The notes below the pieces were generated by a model that did not search any database, was not told where the DNA came from, and worked only from the letters and a program-made list of their open reading frames with translations. A DNA stretch of 64,000 nt from Microvirga thermotolerans (GTDB taxonomy: Bacteria; Pseudomonadota; Alphaproteobacteria; Rhizobiales; Beijerinckiaceae), in assembly GCF_009363855.1 (NCBI RefSeq), contig NZ_CP045423.1, forward strand, positions 3,192,001 to 3,256,000, written 5' to 3'. Below, piece after piece: positions 28,686 through 37,349 of the stretch. The first letter of the stretch is position 1. Every line of letters starts with the position of its first letter. The position numbers and the translations under genes were made by a program.

Positions 28686-28788
28686 TAGAGCATTTTCAGG
28701 AGAAGTGGGAACCGGTTCTCCGTCCGAAAATGCGGCAAACCAAGAGCTTCTGAGCGGAGTGCGATTCCATCGAAGCGCAATCCGCTCT
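28686..28788 (+). repeat. Dispersed intergenic repeat, family 2 copy a
   Basis: About 103 bases running from TAGAGCATTTTCAGGAGAAG through GTCCGAAAATGCGGC and CCAAGAGCTTCTGAGCGGAG to CGAAGCGCAATCCGCTCT. The same string, with few changes and one extra 23-base block, recurs at 36367-36491 in the same orientation. The last 40 bases can fold (GAGCGGA with TCCGCTC). It resembles the short, structured, non-coding repeats common between genes in Rhizobiales. Confidence 0.8.
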
Positions 28789-28983
28789 GGACCGAACTTG
28801 CGAGACGCCATGAAACAAAGTCACCAAATCCCTGTCGGGCCTTCACGTCCGTTTAACGCTACGCGCCGTTTGTCGCTCCCCTCGAAGCGCTTCAGCGCTA
28901 AAGTTCCGTGAATCTTCCCCGACCCGCGCGCGATCACAAAATGTCCGCATTCTTGCCGCTGTTGAGGACGCGAGGAGTGATGA

Positions 28984-30969
28984 ATGCAGTTGTGGCCTTG
29001 GCGCGGCGCCGTCTCATGTTCTGTCCTCGTTGTCGCCGGGCTGCTCGCCCTGCCCGGTGGCGCCGCGCAGGCATTCGACCTGTTCGGCCTCTTCGGCACG
29101 AATGACAAGCCTCCGGCCGCCTCGCCGAAGGCCCTCCCCTATGTCCTGACCTTCGATATCTCCGGCGACCGGAAGGCCGTCGAGCAGCCATTGAAGGATG
29201 CCTCGCAGCTTTACCGGCTGCGGCAGGAAGCGCCGCTGGAGGGCGATTCTCTGGTTCGACGGGCCCAGGCGGATTTCGGCCCCATGCTCGATGCGCTGTG
29301 GGGGACAGGTTATTACAACGCGACGCTTTCCTACGAAATCGGCGGAGCGGCCCTGACGATCGGCGGCAGCCCGTCCGCCGCATCGAGAGCCGCCGAAGCC
29401 TATCGCGCCCGCGAGCCCGTTCCGGTCCGCGTCGTCGTGAACACAGGGCCGCTCTTCACCCTGCGCAGGATCGAGGTGGATGATGCGAGAACCGGGCGAT
29501 CTTTCCCGCAGCAGGAGCTGCCGAGCAGGATCGTCGGGTTGAATCCCGGCGACCCGGCCCGTGCGGCCGATCTCCGGGCGGCGCGGGCGCGCATGGTAGA
29601 CTATTTCCGCAGCCAGTCCCGCCCCCTGGCGAAAGCGGCTTCCACGGAGCCGGTCGTCTATCATCCCGCCCAGGCGATGGACATTACCTACACCATCGAC
29701 CCAGGCCCCGTCGCGCCTTTCGGGGAGATCGGCGTTTCGGGCACGGAGAGCGTCGATCCCGCGGTGGTTCGCTCCTTCATCTATCTCGAGCCCGGCGACC
29801 CCTATTCCCCCAAGGCTCTTGCGGACACGCGCAAATCCGTCGGCACGATCCAGGCCCTCGGCTCGGTGAGGATCCGCGAGGCCGAGGCTCTCGATGCTCA
29901 TGGCCGCCTGCCGGTCTTCGTCGAGGTCACGGAGCGCAAGCCCCGCGTCGTCGGCTTTTCCGCGCGGTATTCCACCGTCGACGGCCCGGCGCTGCACGGA
30001 TACTGGGAACACCGCAACCTGTTCGGCGGAGCCGAGAGGCTGAGGCTCGAATCCGATCTCTTCCTCGCGCCGCGCAACGACGGAACGAGGCTCAAGCGCG
30101 TTCAGGACCTCGAACCCTCCGACATCGGCGGACGATTCAGCGCGAGCTTCATCAAGCCGGCCCTGAGCGGCAGCCGCAACGACCTCCTGCTCGACGCCCT
30201 GGTGGAGCGGAACCGGACGGGCGGCGACCGCTACGGCGGGTACACGACCCGCTTCGTGAACGGCACGGCCTTCATTCGCCACCGCTTCAGCGAGACCTTC
30301 TCCATGCAGGCCGGCACGCAGCTGCAGAAGGGTCAGACGAGCGACGTCCTCGGCAAGATCGATTACTTCCTCGTCGGCCTTCCTGCCTCCCTGATGTACG
30401 ATTCCACCGACCGCCCCCTCGATCCGACCCGCGGCGCCCGCGTGAACGCGACCGTCACGCCCTACCCCAGTTTCCTCGGCTCGACGGTGGGCATGACCGT
30501 CGGCAAGGTGGAAGCTTCGGCCTATTACGCGCTCGACGACGATGCGCGGTACGTTCTTGCGGGCCGCATCGGCCTGGGATCGGTCCTCGGCGCCGACCTG
30601 GACGAAATTCCGGCCAACTTCCGCTTCTTCGCCGGCGGCGGAGGCTCCGTGCGCGGCTATCGCTACCGCAGCCTCGGCCCGCAGGGGCCTTTCGGCTACG
30701 TGGTCGGCGGGCGCAGCCTGCTCGAGGCATCGCTCGAAGCGCGCATCAAGATCACGGACACCATCGGCGTCGTTCCCTTCTTGGACGCGGGCAACGCCTT
30801 CGAGTCGAGCTATCCCGATTTCGGCGAGGAGCTGCGCGTCTCCGCGGGTCTCGGCCTCCGCTACTATACCGCCATCGGCCCGATCCGCCTCGACATCGCG
30901 GCTCCCCTCAATGCGCGCCCCGGCGACAAGCCGGTCTCGCTCTACGTGAGCATCGGACAGGCATTCTGA
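28984..30969 (+). CDS. tamA: TamA, outer-membrane translocation and assembly factor (Omp85 family)
   Basis: A 661-residue outer-membrane protein. A Sec signal peptide (to about residue 30, ...GGAAQA) is followed by POTRA-like domains (for example PLFTLRRIEVDDA and YTIDPGPVAPFGEIGVSG) and a C-terminal Omp85 beta-barrel with the FFAGGGGSVRGYRYRSLGP loop, the lid/insertion motif of the family. With TamB it forms the inner-to-outer membrane TAM machine used for autotransporter assembly and phospholipid transport. GAGGAG lies six bases before the ATG. It overlaps tamB by one base. Confidence 0.93.
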   Translation: MQLWPWRGAVSCSVLVVAGLLALPGGAAQAFDLFGLFGTNDKPPAASPKALPYVLTFDISGDRKAVEQPLKDASQLYRLRQEAPLEGDSLVRRAQADFGPMLDALWGTGYYNATLSYEIGGAALTIGGSPSAASRAAEAYRAREPVPVRVVVNTGPLFTLRRIEVDDARTGRSFPQQELPSRIVGLNPGDPARAADLRAARARMVDYFRSQSRPLAKAASTEPVVYHPAQAMDITYTIDPGPVAPFGEIGVSGTESVDPAVVRSFIYLEPGDPYSPKALADTRKSVGTIQALGSVRIREAEALDAHGRLPVFVEVTERKPRVVGFSARYSTVDGPALHGYWEHRNLFGGAERLRLESDLFLAPRNDGTRLKRVQDLEPSDIGGRFSASFIKPALSGSRNDLLLDALVERNRTGGDRYGGYTTRFVNGTAFIRHRFSETFSMQAGTQLQKGQTSDVLGKIDYFLVGLPASLMYDSTDRPLDPTRGARVNATVTPYPSFLGSTVGMTVGKVEASAYYALDDDARYVLAGRIGLGSVLGADLDEIPANFRFFAGGGGSVRGYRYRSLGPQGPFGYVVGGRSLLEASLEARIKITDTIGVVPFLDAGNAFESSYPDFGEELRVSAGLGLRYYTAIGPIRLDIAAPLNARPGDKPVSLYVSIGQAF

Positions 30970-33900
30970 TGACGGTCATGCGCCGCCTTCTCCTCCCCGC
31001 CGTTCTCCTCCTCGCCGCAGCCATCCTGCTCGGGCTGACGCTGGGCTCCCGCAGCGACGAGGAGGATCGCGGCTTCCTCGCCGGCCTCATCTCGCGCGCG
31101 CTGTCCACGCCCACGACGCGCGTCTCCATCGGGGCGGTGGAGGGAGCGCTCTCGTCGGACGCGACGATCCGCAACATCACGATTGCCGACCGGGACGGAA
31201 TCTGGCTCCGGCTGGACAGCGCCCGCCTCGTCTGGCGCCGCCTCGCGCTGCTCTCCCGCCGCCTCGAGGTGGACCGGCTCGAGATCGGCAGGCTCGAAGT
31301 CCTGCGCCGTCCCCTGCCCTCCGAGGAAGCGGTGCCCGGATCCGATCAGCCCCTCCTTCCGGAGCTGCCCGTCCGGATCCAGATCCAGGATTTCGCCCTG
31401 CGGGAACTCGCACTCGGCGAACCCATCCTCGGCGTTCCGGCCCGGCTCTCCGCAACGGGCGCAGCCTCCCTCGGCAACCCGTCCGAAGGGCTCGACCTCA
31501 GGTTCGACGCCCGCCGCCTCGATGCGCCGGGCCAGCTCGTCGCCCGCCTGCTCTACGCCTCGGAAAACCTTCAACTGACCCTTTCTCTCGACGAGCCTGC
31601 AGGCGGCGTCCTGGCGCGGGCGGCCGCCATCCCCGGCCTCCCCCCTGTCAGACTCGACCTTTCGGGGGCGGGAACGCTCGACGACTTTTCGGCCAAGCTC
31701 ACCTTCGATGCCGGCGACACCATCGGCGCGACCGGACAGGCGAACCTGCGCAGGACCGGCGCCGCGCGACTGCTGGACATCGACACGCAGGCGCGCATCG
31801 AAGGCCTTCTCCCCTCTCCCGTCGCTCCGGTCTTCGCCGGCACGACCGCGCTGAAGGCGCAGGCCTCCTTCGCCGACGACGGCTCCATCGAAATTCCGCA
31901 GATGTCCGTCGCCTCGCAGACCGCGCGGCTCGACATCACCGGCCGCGTTGCCGCCGACAGGGTGGTCGATCTGAAAGTGTCCGCCCGCGCCGTGCCTACG
32001 GCGGAGGGAAAGACCGTGGCCGGTGTCGCGGAGATCCGCAAGCTCGTCTTCGACGGCAGCGTTGCGGGTCCCCTCGCCTCTCCCGCCGTCGCAGGCAGGC
32101 TCGACGCGAAGGAGGTGCGGCTCCCGTCGGGCCGCTTCGATACGCTCGCAGGGACCTTCTCCGCCTCGCCCACGGGGCCGCTTTCCGACAAGGCGACCCG
32201 CATCCCGTTCTCCGCCGACGCTTCCGCTGCCGGGGTCGTGCTGACGGATCCGGCTCTCGCGAAAGCCGTGGGCTCGCGGTTCACCCTGACCCTGCGCGGA
32301 TCCGCGGCGCCCGACGGCACCGCCGCCGTCGAGACCGCCCATCTCGCCGCGCAGACTCTCGATGCCCGCTATGCGGGACAGATCGGAAGCCGCGACGCCC
32401 GCGGGCGCCTTGCCGTCACGGCCCCGGATCTCTCCCGTTTCGAGGACATCGCCTCTCTTCGGCTGCGAGGGGCTCTCGCGCTGACGGCGGATGTCACGGG
32501 GCTGCTGTCGAAGGGACCTGTCACAGCGGCGCTCGACGGAAGCGCCACCCGCTTCGCGACAGGAATTGCAGCGCTCGACCGGTTGATCGGGGCCCGGCTG
32601 ACCTTCGCCGGCACCGCGCAGACGTTGAACGGCGACGGTTTCGGACTTCGCGATCTCGTTCTGCGAGGCGCCCATGCCGATCTCCGCCTCAATGGCACCG
32701 CCGCCGTCGGGAACGTGGACCTCAATGCCTCTATCCAGATTCCCGACCTTGCCCGGGCGGACGACCGCCTCACGGGGCAAGGGACGATCACGGCCCGTCT
32801 CTCCGGATCGGCGGCGCGCCTGAAGGCCGAGACCCATGCCGAGGCGAGCCGGGCCACGGCCCTCGGCCGGCCCGTGCCGCGCCTTGCTCTCGACGCCGTC
32901 GTCGAGGACCTCACGGGCCGCCCCGATGCGCGCGCGACACTTACGGGAGAGATGGACGGCAAGCCGGCGACCGGCACGCTGCGCGCGAGCCAGTCGCAGG
33001 ACGGAGGATGGAGCATCGATCCGCTCGATCTCAAAGTGGGCACCGCGACCATCGCCGGCCGTCTCTCCCTCGACCCGATGCGGCTGGCCGCGGGTCAGAT
33101 CCGGATCGACGCTCGCAACCTCGACGATCTGTCGCCCCTGGTCCTGATGCGCCTGTCCGGAGACATGGCGGCCACGCTGTTGCTCACATCCGACAACGGC
33201 CGCCAGAATGCCGTTCTGTCCGCCAGCGGCGGACGCCTGCGTTTCTCCGAGATCCGCGCCGAGCGCTTCGCTGCGGATCTTTCCGTCGTGGACCTCTACG
33301 CCAGACCCGTCATCGATGGCGGACTCACCGTGGAGCGTGCCTCGCTGGCGGGACAGGAGATGACCCGGATCCGTCTCGATGCGAAGGGCGCGCCTTCGGC
33401 GAGCGACATCAGCCTCACCGCTCAGGCGCACGGCTTCGACCTTGCCGTGCAGGGCCGCGTGGTTCCGGCGGATCCGGTCCGCCTGGAGGTTGCGACATTG
33501 ACCGTGCGCCGGGACCGCCGCCAGATCGCGCTCGCGCAGCCCGCCACCCTCGTGCTCGACAAGGGTGCCCTCGGCATCGGTCGTTTCATCCTGGCCATAG
33601 ACCGCGGCACCCTCTCCGTGGAAGGACGTCTCGGATCGGAGCTCGACCTGAGCCTCGATGCGCGCACGATCTCTCTCGCCTCGGCCGACATCCTCGTACC
33701 GGGGCTCGGCCTGTCCGGAATCCTGAACGGCAGCGCCCGGATCGGTGGGACATCGAACCGTCCGACGGGAACCTGGCGCCTGCGGGTGGACGACCTCGCG
33801 ATGCCGCAGCCGCGCAACCTCGGCCTTCCGCCCATCGACGCGACGGCGGAGGGCCGGCTCGGGAACGGACGGACCACCGTCACCGCCGCAGTCGACATGG

Positions 33901-35261
33901 GACGCGCGGGCATGCTGAGGATCGGCGGTGACGTGCCTCTCGACGCATCCGGCAATCTCGACCTCGCGGTGCAGGGACGCATCGATCTCGCCGTCGCGAA
34001 CGGCTATCTCTCCGCCTCCGGCCGAAGCGTCACCGGACAGGCCGACGTGAATGCGCGAATCGGAGGCACGGTCTCGGCCCCTTCGCTTACCGGCAGCGCC
34101 AATCTCTCGGGCGGCAGTTTCACCGATGCGGTGCAGGGCATCCGCCTCACGGGCATCCGCGGGCGCCTCGTGGCCCGCGGGACGGATGTGACCATCGAGC
34201 AATTCCTCGCCTCGACCCGCAACGAAGGCAGCCTCTCGGCAACGGGGCGCATCAGGATCGACCCTGCGGCGGGCTTCCCCGGTGAGATCCGCATTACGGG
34301 ACAGAACGCGGAACTTGCCTCCAACGACATCGTGACGACAACGGCCGATCTCGCACTTTCCTTGTCCGGTCCCCTGTCCCGGAATCCCCGGATCGGCGGC
34401 GAGGTCCGCATTCTCTCCATGGAGGTGACCATCCCGGAGCGGATCGCGGCGACGATCCGTCCGCTCGCCAACACGAAGCATGTCCGTCCGCCGCCGGTCG
34501 CCGCGGCGCGGCTCGCCCTGGCGGCCAAGGCAAAGGCGAATGCTCGCCGGGCGCCGCCGTTCGACGCCGTGCTCGATCTCACGGTCACGGCGCCGAGCCG
34601 GATTTTCGTGCGGGGCCGCGGGATCCAGGCCGAACTCGGAGGAAATCTCCGTCTCACCGGAACGCTTGCCGACCCCGTCGCCGTCGGCGCCTTCGATCTG
34701 CGGAACGGGCGTTTCACGATCGTCGGCACGCGCCTCGACTTCACCCGCGGCCGCCTCACCTTCACGGGCGACCTCACGCCCGCGCTCGACTTTGCCGCGG
34801 AAACCCGGGCCGGGGACGTGACCGCCCAGGTCTTCGTCTCGGGAACGGCCCGGGATCCGCGCTTCACCTTCTCGTCCGATCCGGCCCTGCCTCAGGACGA
34901 GGTGCTGTCGCGCATTCTCTTCTCCAAGGCCTCGGGCGGCCTTTCGGTGGGTCAGGCCGTCCAGCTCGCGCAAGTCGCCGCACAGTTTGCCGGAGGCGGA
35001 GGCGACGACGTGTTCGAAAGCCTGCGCAGATCCCTTGGCGTGCAGGGTCTCGACATCTCCTTCGGCGCGGACGGCGGCCCGACCATCGGCATTTCGAAGG
35101 CGTTGAGCGACCGCATCAGCGTGGGCGTGAAAGCCGGCGCCTCGGCGGAGCAGAGCGGGGTCAGCGTCGACATCGACGTCACCCGCAGAATCCGCGTCCA
35201 GGGCGAGGTCGGAGCCAACGGCAACACCTCGGTCGGCATCGGGGCGGAATGGGAGTACTGA
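30969..35261 (+). CDS. tamB: TamB, inner-membrane-anchored translocation and assembly subunit
   Basis: A 1430-residue periplasm-spanning AsmA/TamB-type protein. One N-terminal membrane anchor (LLLPAVLLLAAAILLGLTLG) is followed by a very long repetitive beta-rich body thought to form a hydrophobic groove, and the conserved TamB (DUF490) C-terminus: FDLRNGRFTIVGTRLDFTRG, LPQDEVLSRILFSKA, LGVQGLDISFG and an ending RVQGEVGANGNTSVGIGAEW. It starts within the tamA stop (TGATG), so the two are coupled. The length is typical. A 1482-codon open frame on the opposite strand across it is a composition artefact. Confidence 0.93.
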   Translation: MTVMRRLLLPAVLLLAAAILLGLTLGSRSDEEDRGFLAGLISRALSTPTTRVSIGAVEGALSSDATIRNITIADRDGIWLRLDSARLVWRRLALLSRRLEVDRLEIGRLEVLRRPLPSEEAVPGSDQPLLPELPVRIQIQDFALRELALGEPILGVPARLSATGAASLGNPSEGLDLRFDARRLDAPGQLVARLLYASENLQLTLSLDEPAGGVLARAAAIPGLPPVRLDLSGAGTLDDFSAKLTFDAGDTIGATGQANLRRTGAARLLDIDTQARIEGLLPSPVAPVFAGTTALKAQASFADDGSIEIPQMSVASQTARLDITGRVAADRVVDLKVSARAVPTAEGKTVAGVAEIRKLVFDGSVAGPLASPAVAGRLDAKEVRLPSGRFDTLAGTFSASPTGPLSDKATRIPFSADASAAGVVLTDPALAKAVGSRFTLTLRGSAAPDGTAAVETAHLAAQTLDARYAGQIGSRDARGRLAVTAPDLSRFEDIASLRLRGALALTADVTGLLSKGPVTAALDGSATRFATGIAALDRLIGARLTFAGTAQTLNGDGFGLRDLVLRGAHADLRLNGTAAVGNVDLNASIQIPDLARADDRLTGQGTITARLSGSAARLKAETHAEASRATALGRPVPRLALDAVVEDLTGRPDARATLTGEMDGKPATGTLRASQSQDGGWSIDPLDLKVGTATIAGRLSLDPMRLAAGQIRIDARNLDDLSPLVLMRLSGDMAATLLLTSDNGRQNAVLSASGGRLRFSEIRAERFAADLSVVDLYARPVIDGGLTVERASLAGQEMTRIRLDAKGAPSASDISLTAQAHGFDLAVQGRVVPADPVRLEVATLTVRRDRRQIALAQPATLVLDKGALGIGRFILAIDRGTLSVEGRLGSELDLSLDARTISLASADILVPGLGLSGILNGSARIGGTSNRPTGTWRLRVDDLAMPQPRNLGLPPIDATAEGRLGNGRTTVTAAVDMGRAGMLRIGGDVPLDASGNLDLAVQGRIDLAVANGYLSASGRSVTGQADVNARIGGTVSAPSLTGSANLSGGSFTDAVQGIRLTGIRGRLVARGTDVTIEQFLASTRNEGSLSATGRIRIDPAAGFPGEIRITGQNAELASNDIVTTTADLALSLSGPLSRNPRIGGEVRILSMEVTIPERIAATIRPLANTKHVRPPPVAAARLALAAKAKANARRAPPFDAVLDLTVTAPSRIFVRGRGIQAELGGNLRLTGTLADPVAVGAFDLRNGRFTIVGTRLDFTRGRLTFTGDLTPALDFAAETRAGDVTAQVFVSGTARDPRFTFSSDPALPQDEVLSRILFSKASGGLSVGQAVQLAQVAAQFAGGGGDDVFESLRRSLGVQGLDISFGADGGPTIGISKALSDRISVGVKAGASAEQSGVSVDIDVTRRIRVQGEVGANGNTSVGIGAEWEY

Positions 35262-35343
35262 CCGGCAGGGCACGCTGGCGCCTGCGTATCTTGAAACGGG
35301 AGCCATGTGCTCTCGTTGTGAAATGGCGGGCGCGGAGACTGGC

Positions 35344-36267
35344 ATGCCCCGTCTCATCGAAAGCGGGAGAAGGCGCTTGGACTGGGACAAGATCAGGTTG
35401 TTTTACGAAGTTGCCGAAGCGGGCAGCTTCACGCGTGCGGGGGAGCGTCTGGGCCTCAACCAGTCCTCCGTGAGCCGGCAGATCGGCGCCCTGGAGCACG
35501 AGCTGAAGGTTCCGCTCTTTCACCGCCACGCCCGCGGCCTTCTCCTCACCGAGCAGGGCGACATGCTCTTTCAGGCCGCTCAGGAGATGCTGCTGCGCCT
35601 GGAAACGACGCGCAGCCGCCTCACGGAGACGAGCCAGCTGCCTGCAGGCAACCTGAAGGTCACGGCGACCGTAGGGCTCGGCGCGATCTGGCTGGCGCAG
35701 CGGGTATCCGAGTTCATCGAGCTCTATCCGGACGTTCACATCCAGCTGATCGTCACCAATGAGGAGCTCGATCTCGCCATGCGCGAGGCCGACGTGGCGA
35801 TCCGCCTGCGCAGGCCCGCCCAGCCGGACCTGATCCAGCGGCGCCTGTTCACCGTGCACTATCACGCCTATGCCTCGGTCGCCTATCTCGAGCGCTTCGG
35901 CGAACCGAAGACGGTGGAGGATCTCGACAACCACCGCATCGTCTGTCTCGGCGGCAATCAGCCTCCCTTCGTTCTCGCCGTCCACCAGCTGGCCACGCTG
36001 GGACGGGACCCGAAGGATCCGCGGCCCAGGCACCTCGTCGTCAACGACAGCCTCGCTCTCCGCCATGCCATCGAGCATGGTGCAGGCATCGGCATGGCAC
36101 CGGCCTATGCCATGGAGGGCAAGCCCAACATCGTGAAGATCCTGCGCGACATCGAGATGCCGTCCCTCGACACCTATCTCGTCTACCCGGAGGAGATGCG
36201 CTCCGTGGCACGCGTCCAGGTGTTTCGCGACTTCCTCGTCTCCAAGGCCCAGAGCTGGGCATATTAG
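35344..36267 (+). CDS. LysR-family transcriptional regulator
   Basis: A 307-residue regulator. An N-terminal helix-turn-helix (LDWDKIRLFYEVAEAGSFTRAGERLGLNQSSVSRQI) is followed by a substrate-binding-like effector domain starting at LPAGNLKVTATVGLGAIWL. The effector domain resembles the GcvA/DsdC-like group. It recognises an unknown ligand, and the target genes are probably elsewhere. A longer start at 35305 (CGGGAGCC upstream) would add 13 residues. The ATG at 35344 with GGAG seven bases before it gives the cleaner N-terminus, so the exact start is uncertain. Confidence 0.9.
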   Translation: MPRLIESGRRRLDWDKIRLFYEVAEAGSFTRAGERLGLNQSSVSRQIGALEHELKVPLFHRHARGLLLTEQGDMLFQAAQEMLLRLETTRSRLTETSQLPAGNLKVTATVGLGAIWLAQRVSEFIELYPDVHIQLIVTNEELDLAMREADVAIRLRRPAQPDLIQRRLFTVHYHAYASVAYLERFGEPKTVEDLDNHRIVCLGGNQPPFVLAVHQLATLGRDPKDPRPRHLVVNDSLALRHAIEHGAGIGMAPAYAMEGKPNIVKILRDIEMPSLDTYLVYPEEMRSVARVQVFRDFLVSKAQSWAY

Positions 36268-36304
36268 AGCATCGGACGCGAACGCGAACTCACGTCCGAT
36301 GCTC
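36267..36304 (+). terminator. Strong hairpin after the LysR gene
   Basis: A perfect 12-bp inverted repeat GAGCATCGGACG/CGTCCGATGCTC (36267-36278 and 36293-36304) with a 14-base loop, starting at the last base of the stop codon. It can end transcription of the regulator. The sequence is also the first part of a mosaic of repeats that continues to 36491. Confidence 0.6.
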
Positions 36305-36338
36305 CAGGATTTTGGTTTCACGCATCTTTCCGCGCAAA

Positions 36339-36396
36339 CCGGTTCCCACTTTCGCGCTCGATGCTTTAGAGCCTTTTCCGGAGAAGTGGGAACCGG
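36339..36396. repeat. Inverted repeat arms within the repeat mosaic
   Basis: CCGGTTCCCACTT (36339-36351) and AAGTGGGAACCGG (36384-36396) are exact inverse complements 13 bases long. The second arm belongs to the family 2 repeat that starts at 36367. The first looks like the end of another copy in the opposite orientation, so the region seems to be two fragments meeting head to head. Confidence 0.7.
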
Positions 36397-36491
36397 CTTA
36401 CGCTGACGCGGCCCTTCCGGGTCCGTCCGAAAATGCGGCGAACCAAGAGCTTCGGAGCGGAGCGCGATTCCATCGAAGCGCAATCCGCTCT
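36367..36491 (+). repeat. Dispersed intergenic repeat, family 2 copy b
   Basis: About 125 bases matching the copy at 28686-28788 along nearly its whole length, with an extra block ACGCTGACGCGGCCCTTCCG around 36400-36420 that copy a lacks. The shared 3' part (CCATCGAAGCGCAATCCGCT) is identical. It lies in the 305-base space between the LysR gene and the DUF1003 gene, which is filled by these repeats and contains no gene. Confidence 0.8.
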
Positions 36492-36572
36492 AGCCCCTCC
36501 TCGGCAGAAGCGGGGCAGTCCCCGATCGGGCAGAGCAGCGGGAACGTACGGGCTCCCGCTCTCCCTGCCCCT

Positions 36573-37115
36573 TCAAACCGCCTGCTTCGAGCCCGCGGAC
36601 TTCGCGTTCGAGTTGGCCGCATGGAGCGCCAGCAGGCGCTCCATCTGCGCCTGGAGCGCGTCCATCTTGTCGCTGAGCGATGCGATTTCCATCTCGCTCT
36701 TCAGGTTGACCTCGTAGTCCAGGGCGGCGGCAAGCCGGTCCTTCGCCGCTTGGCGGTTCTGGCTCATCATGATGACCGGAGCCTGCAGGGCGGCCAGCAT
36801 CGAGAGAAGCAGGTTCAGGAAGACGAAGGGGTACGGGTCGAAGGCCCCTTCCTTCAGAAGGACCACGTTGAGCAGGGCCCATGCTCCGAGAAAGACCGCA
36901 AAGCCGACGATGAAGCCCCAGGAGCCGCCGATGGCGGCGACCCTGTCCGCCAGCCGCTGACCCATCGTCAGGCGGTCGTCGAACTCCCGGTTCAGGTTCC
37001 GGGCCGTATGGACGCGGCGGGCCACCCGCGCGATGACGCGCCGGTCCCGGGCATCGAGGGGAGAAAGCCCAGCATGAAGCAGGTGCTGGGCGAGGAAGCG
37101 CACTTCCGTGTTCAT
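36573..37115 (-). CDS. DUF1003 membrane protein
   Basis: A 180-residue inner-membrane protein of unknown function. Two central membrane segments (GGSWGFIVGFAVFLGAWALLNV and FVFLNLLLSMLAALQAPVIMM) are followed by a conserved cytosolic tail MSQNRQAAKDRLAAALDYEV and a coiled-coil-like end rich in leucine heptads (MDALQAQMERLLALHA). The middle and tail match DUF1003. The start is preceded by AAGGAAGGTGAGCC, most of which is caught in an mRNA hairpin. It lies 234 bases downstream of the metal transporter gene on the same strand, which suggests but does not prove a joint role in divalent cation handling. Confidence 0.85.
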   Translation of the reverse strand: MNTEVRFLAQHLLHAGLSPLDARDRRVIARVARRVHTARNLNREFDDRLTMGQRLADRVAAIGGSWGFIVGFAVFLGAWALLNVVLLKEGAFDPYPFVFLNLLLSMLAALQAPVIMMSQNRQAAKDRLAAALDYEVNLKSEMEIASLSDKMDALQAQMERLLALHAANSNAKSAGSKQAV

Positions 37116-37164
37116 GGCTCACCTTCCTTTCGACCGGCCGTCGCAGCCCGGTCGCAGGTGAGCC
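37116..37164 (-). promoter_or_regulatory. Translation-start hairpin of the DUF1003 mRNA
   Basis: The eight bases directly before the AUG (GGUGAGCC, 37123-37116) pair perfectly with an upstream GGCUCACC (37164-37157). Between them CGACCGG and CCGGUCG form a second perfect 7-bp stem (37148-37154 with 37131-37137), and the Shine-Dalgarno AAGGAA lies in the bulge between the stems. The start region is thus sequestered, the layout of a thermosensor, a small riboswitch or a protein-controlled leader. Confidence 0.5.
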
Positions 37165-37349
37165 GATCAAGCGATCAGGCGCCTGCGCGAGGCGGGGACG
37201 GCACGGTCAATCGACTGTGACTGTCGCTTGGCATAATGGTCATGGTTCCTGTGGGGCCGCCGGTCTGCCTGGGCAGAGGGAGGCGGCTGCGATGGACATG
37301 CGCCTCGCGGCGGGTTTCGTCAAGGGTTTCCTTGCGCTGCCGGGTCCGC

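Larger units (their letters stand above)
28606..28983. other. Intergenic region between the diguanylate cyclase and tamA
   Basis: A 378-base divergent region without a convincing gene. It holds a leader hairpin for the cyclase gene near 28629-28650, the intergenic repeat at 28686-28788, a small AGCGCT-type palindrome near 28888-28901, and the tamA ribosome-binding site GAGGAG at 28972-28977. Promoters for both genes must lie here, but no convincing -35/-10 pair was found. Confidence 0.6.

Noticed and set aside
30942..35390. A 1482-codon open frame on the minus strand opposite tamB
   Set aside because: The opposite strand encodes a convincing TamB with its membrane anchor and conserved C-terminus. 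The long antisense frame is a by-product of high G+C codon use and has no motif or ribosome-binding site.
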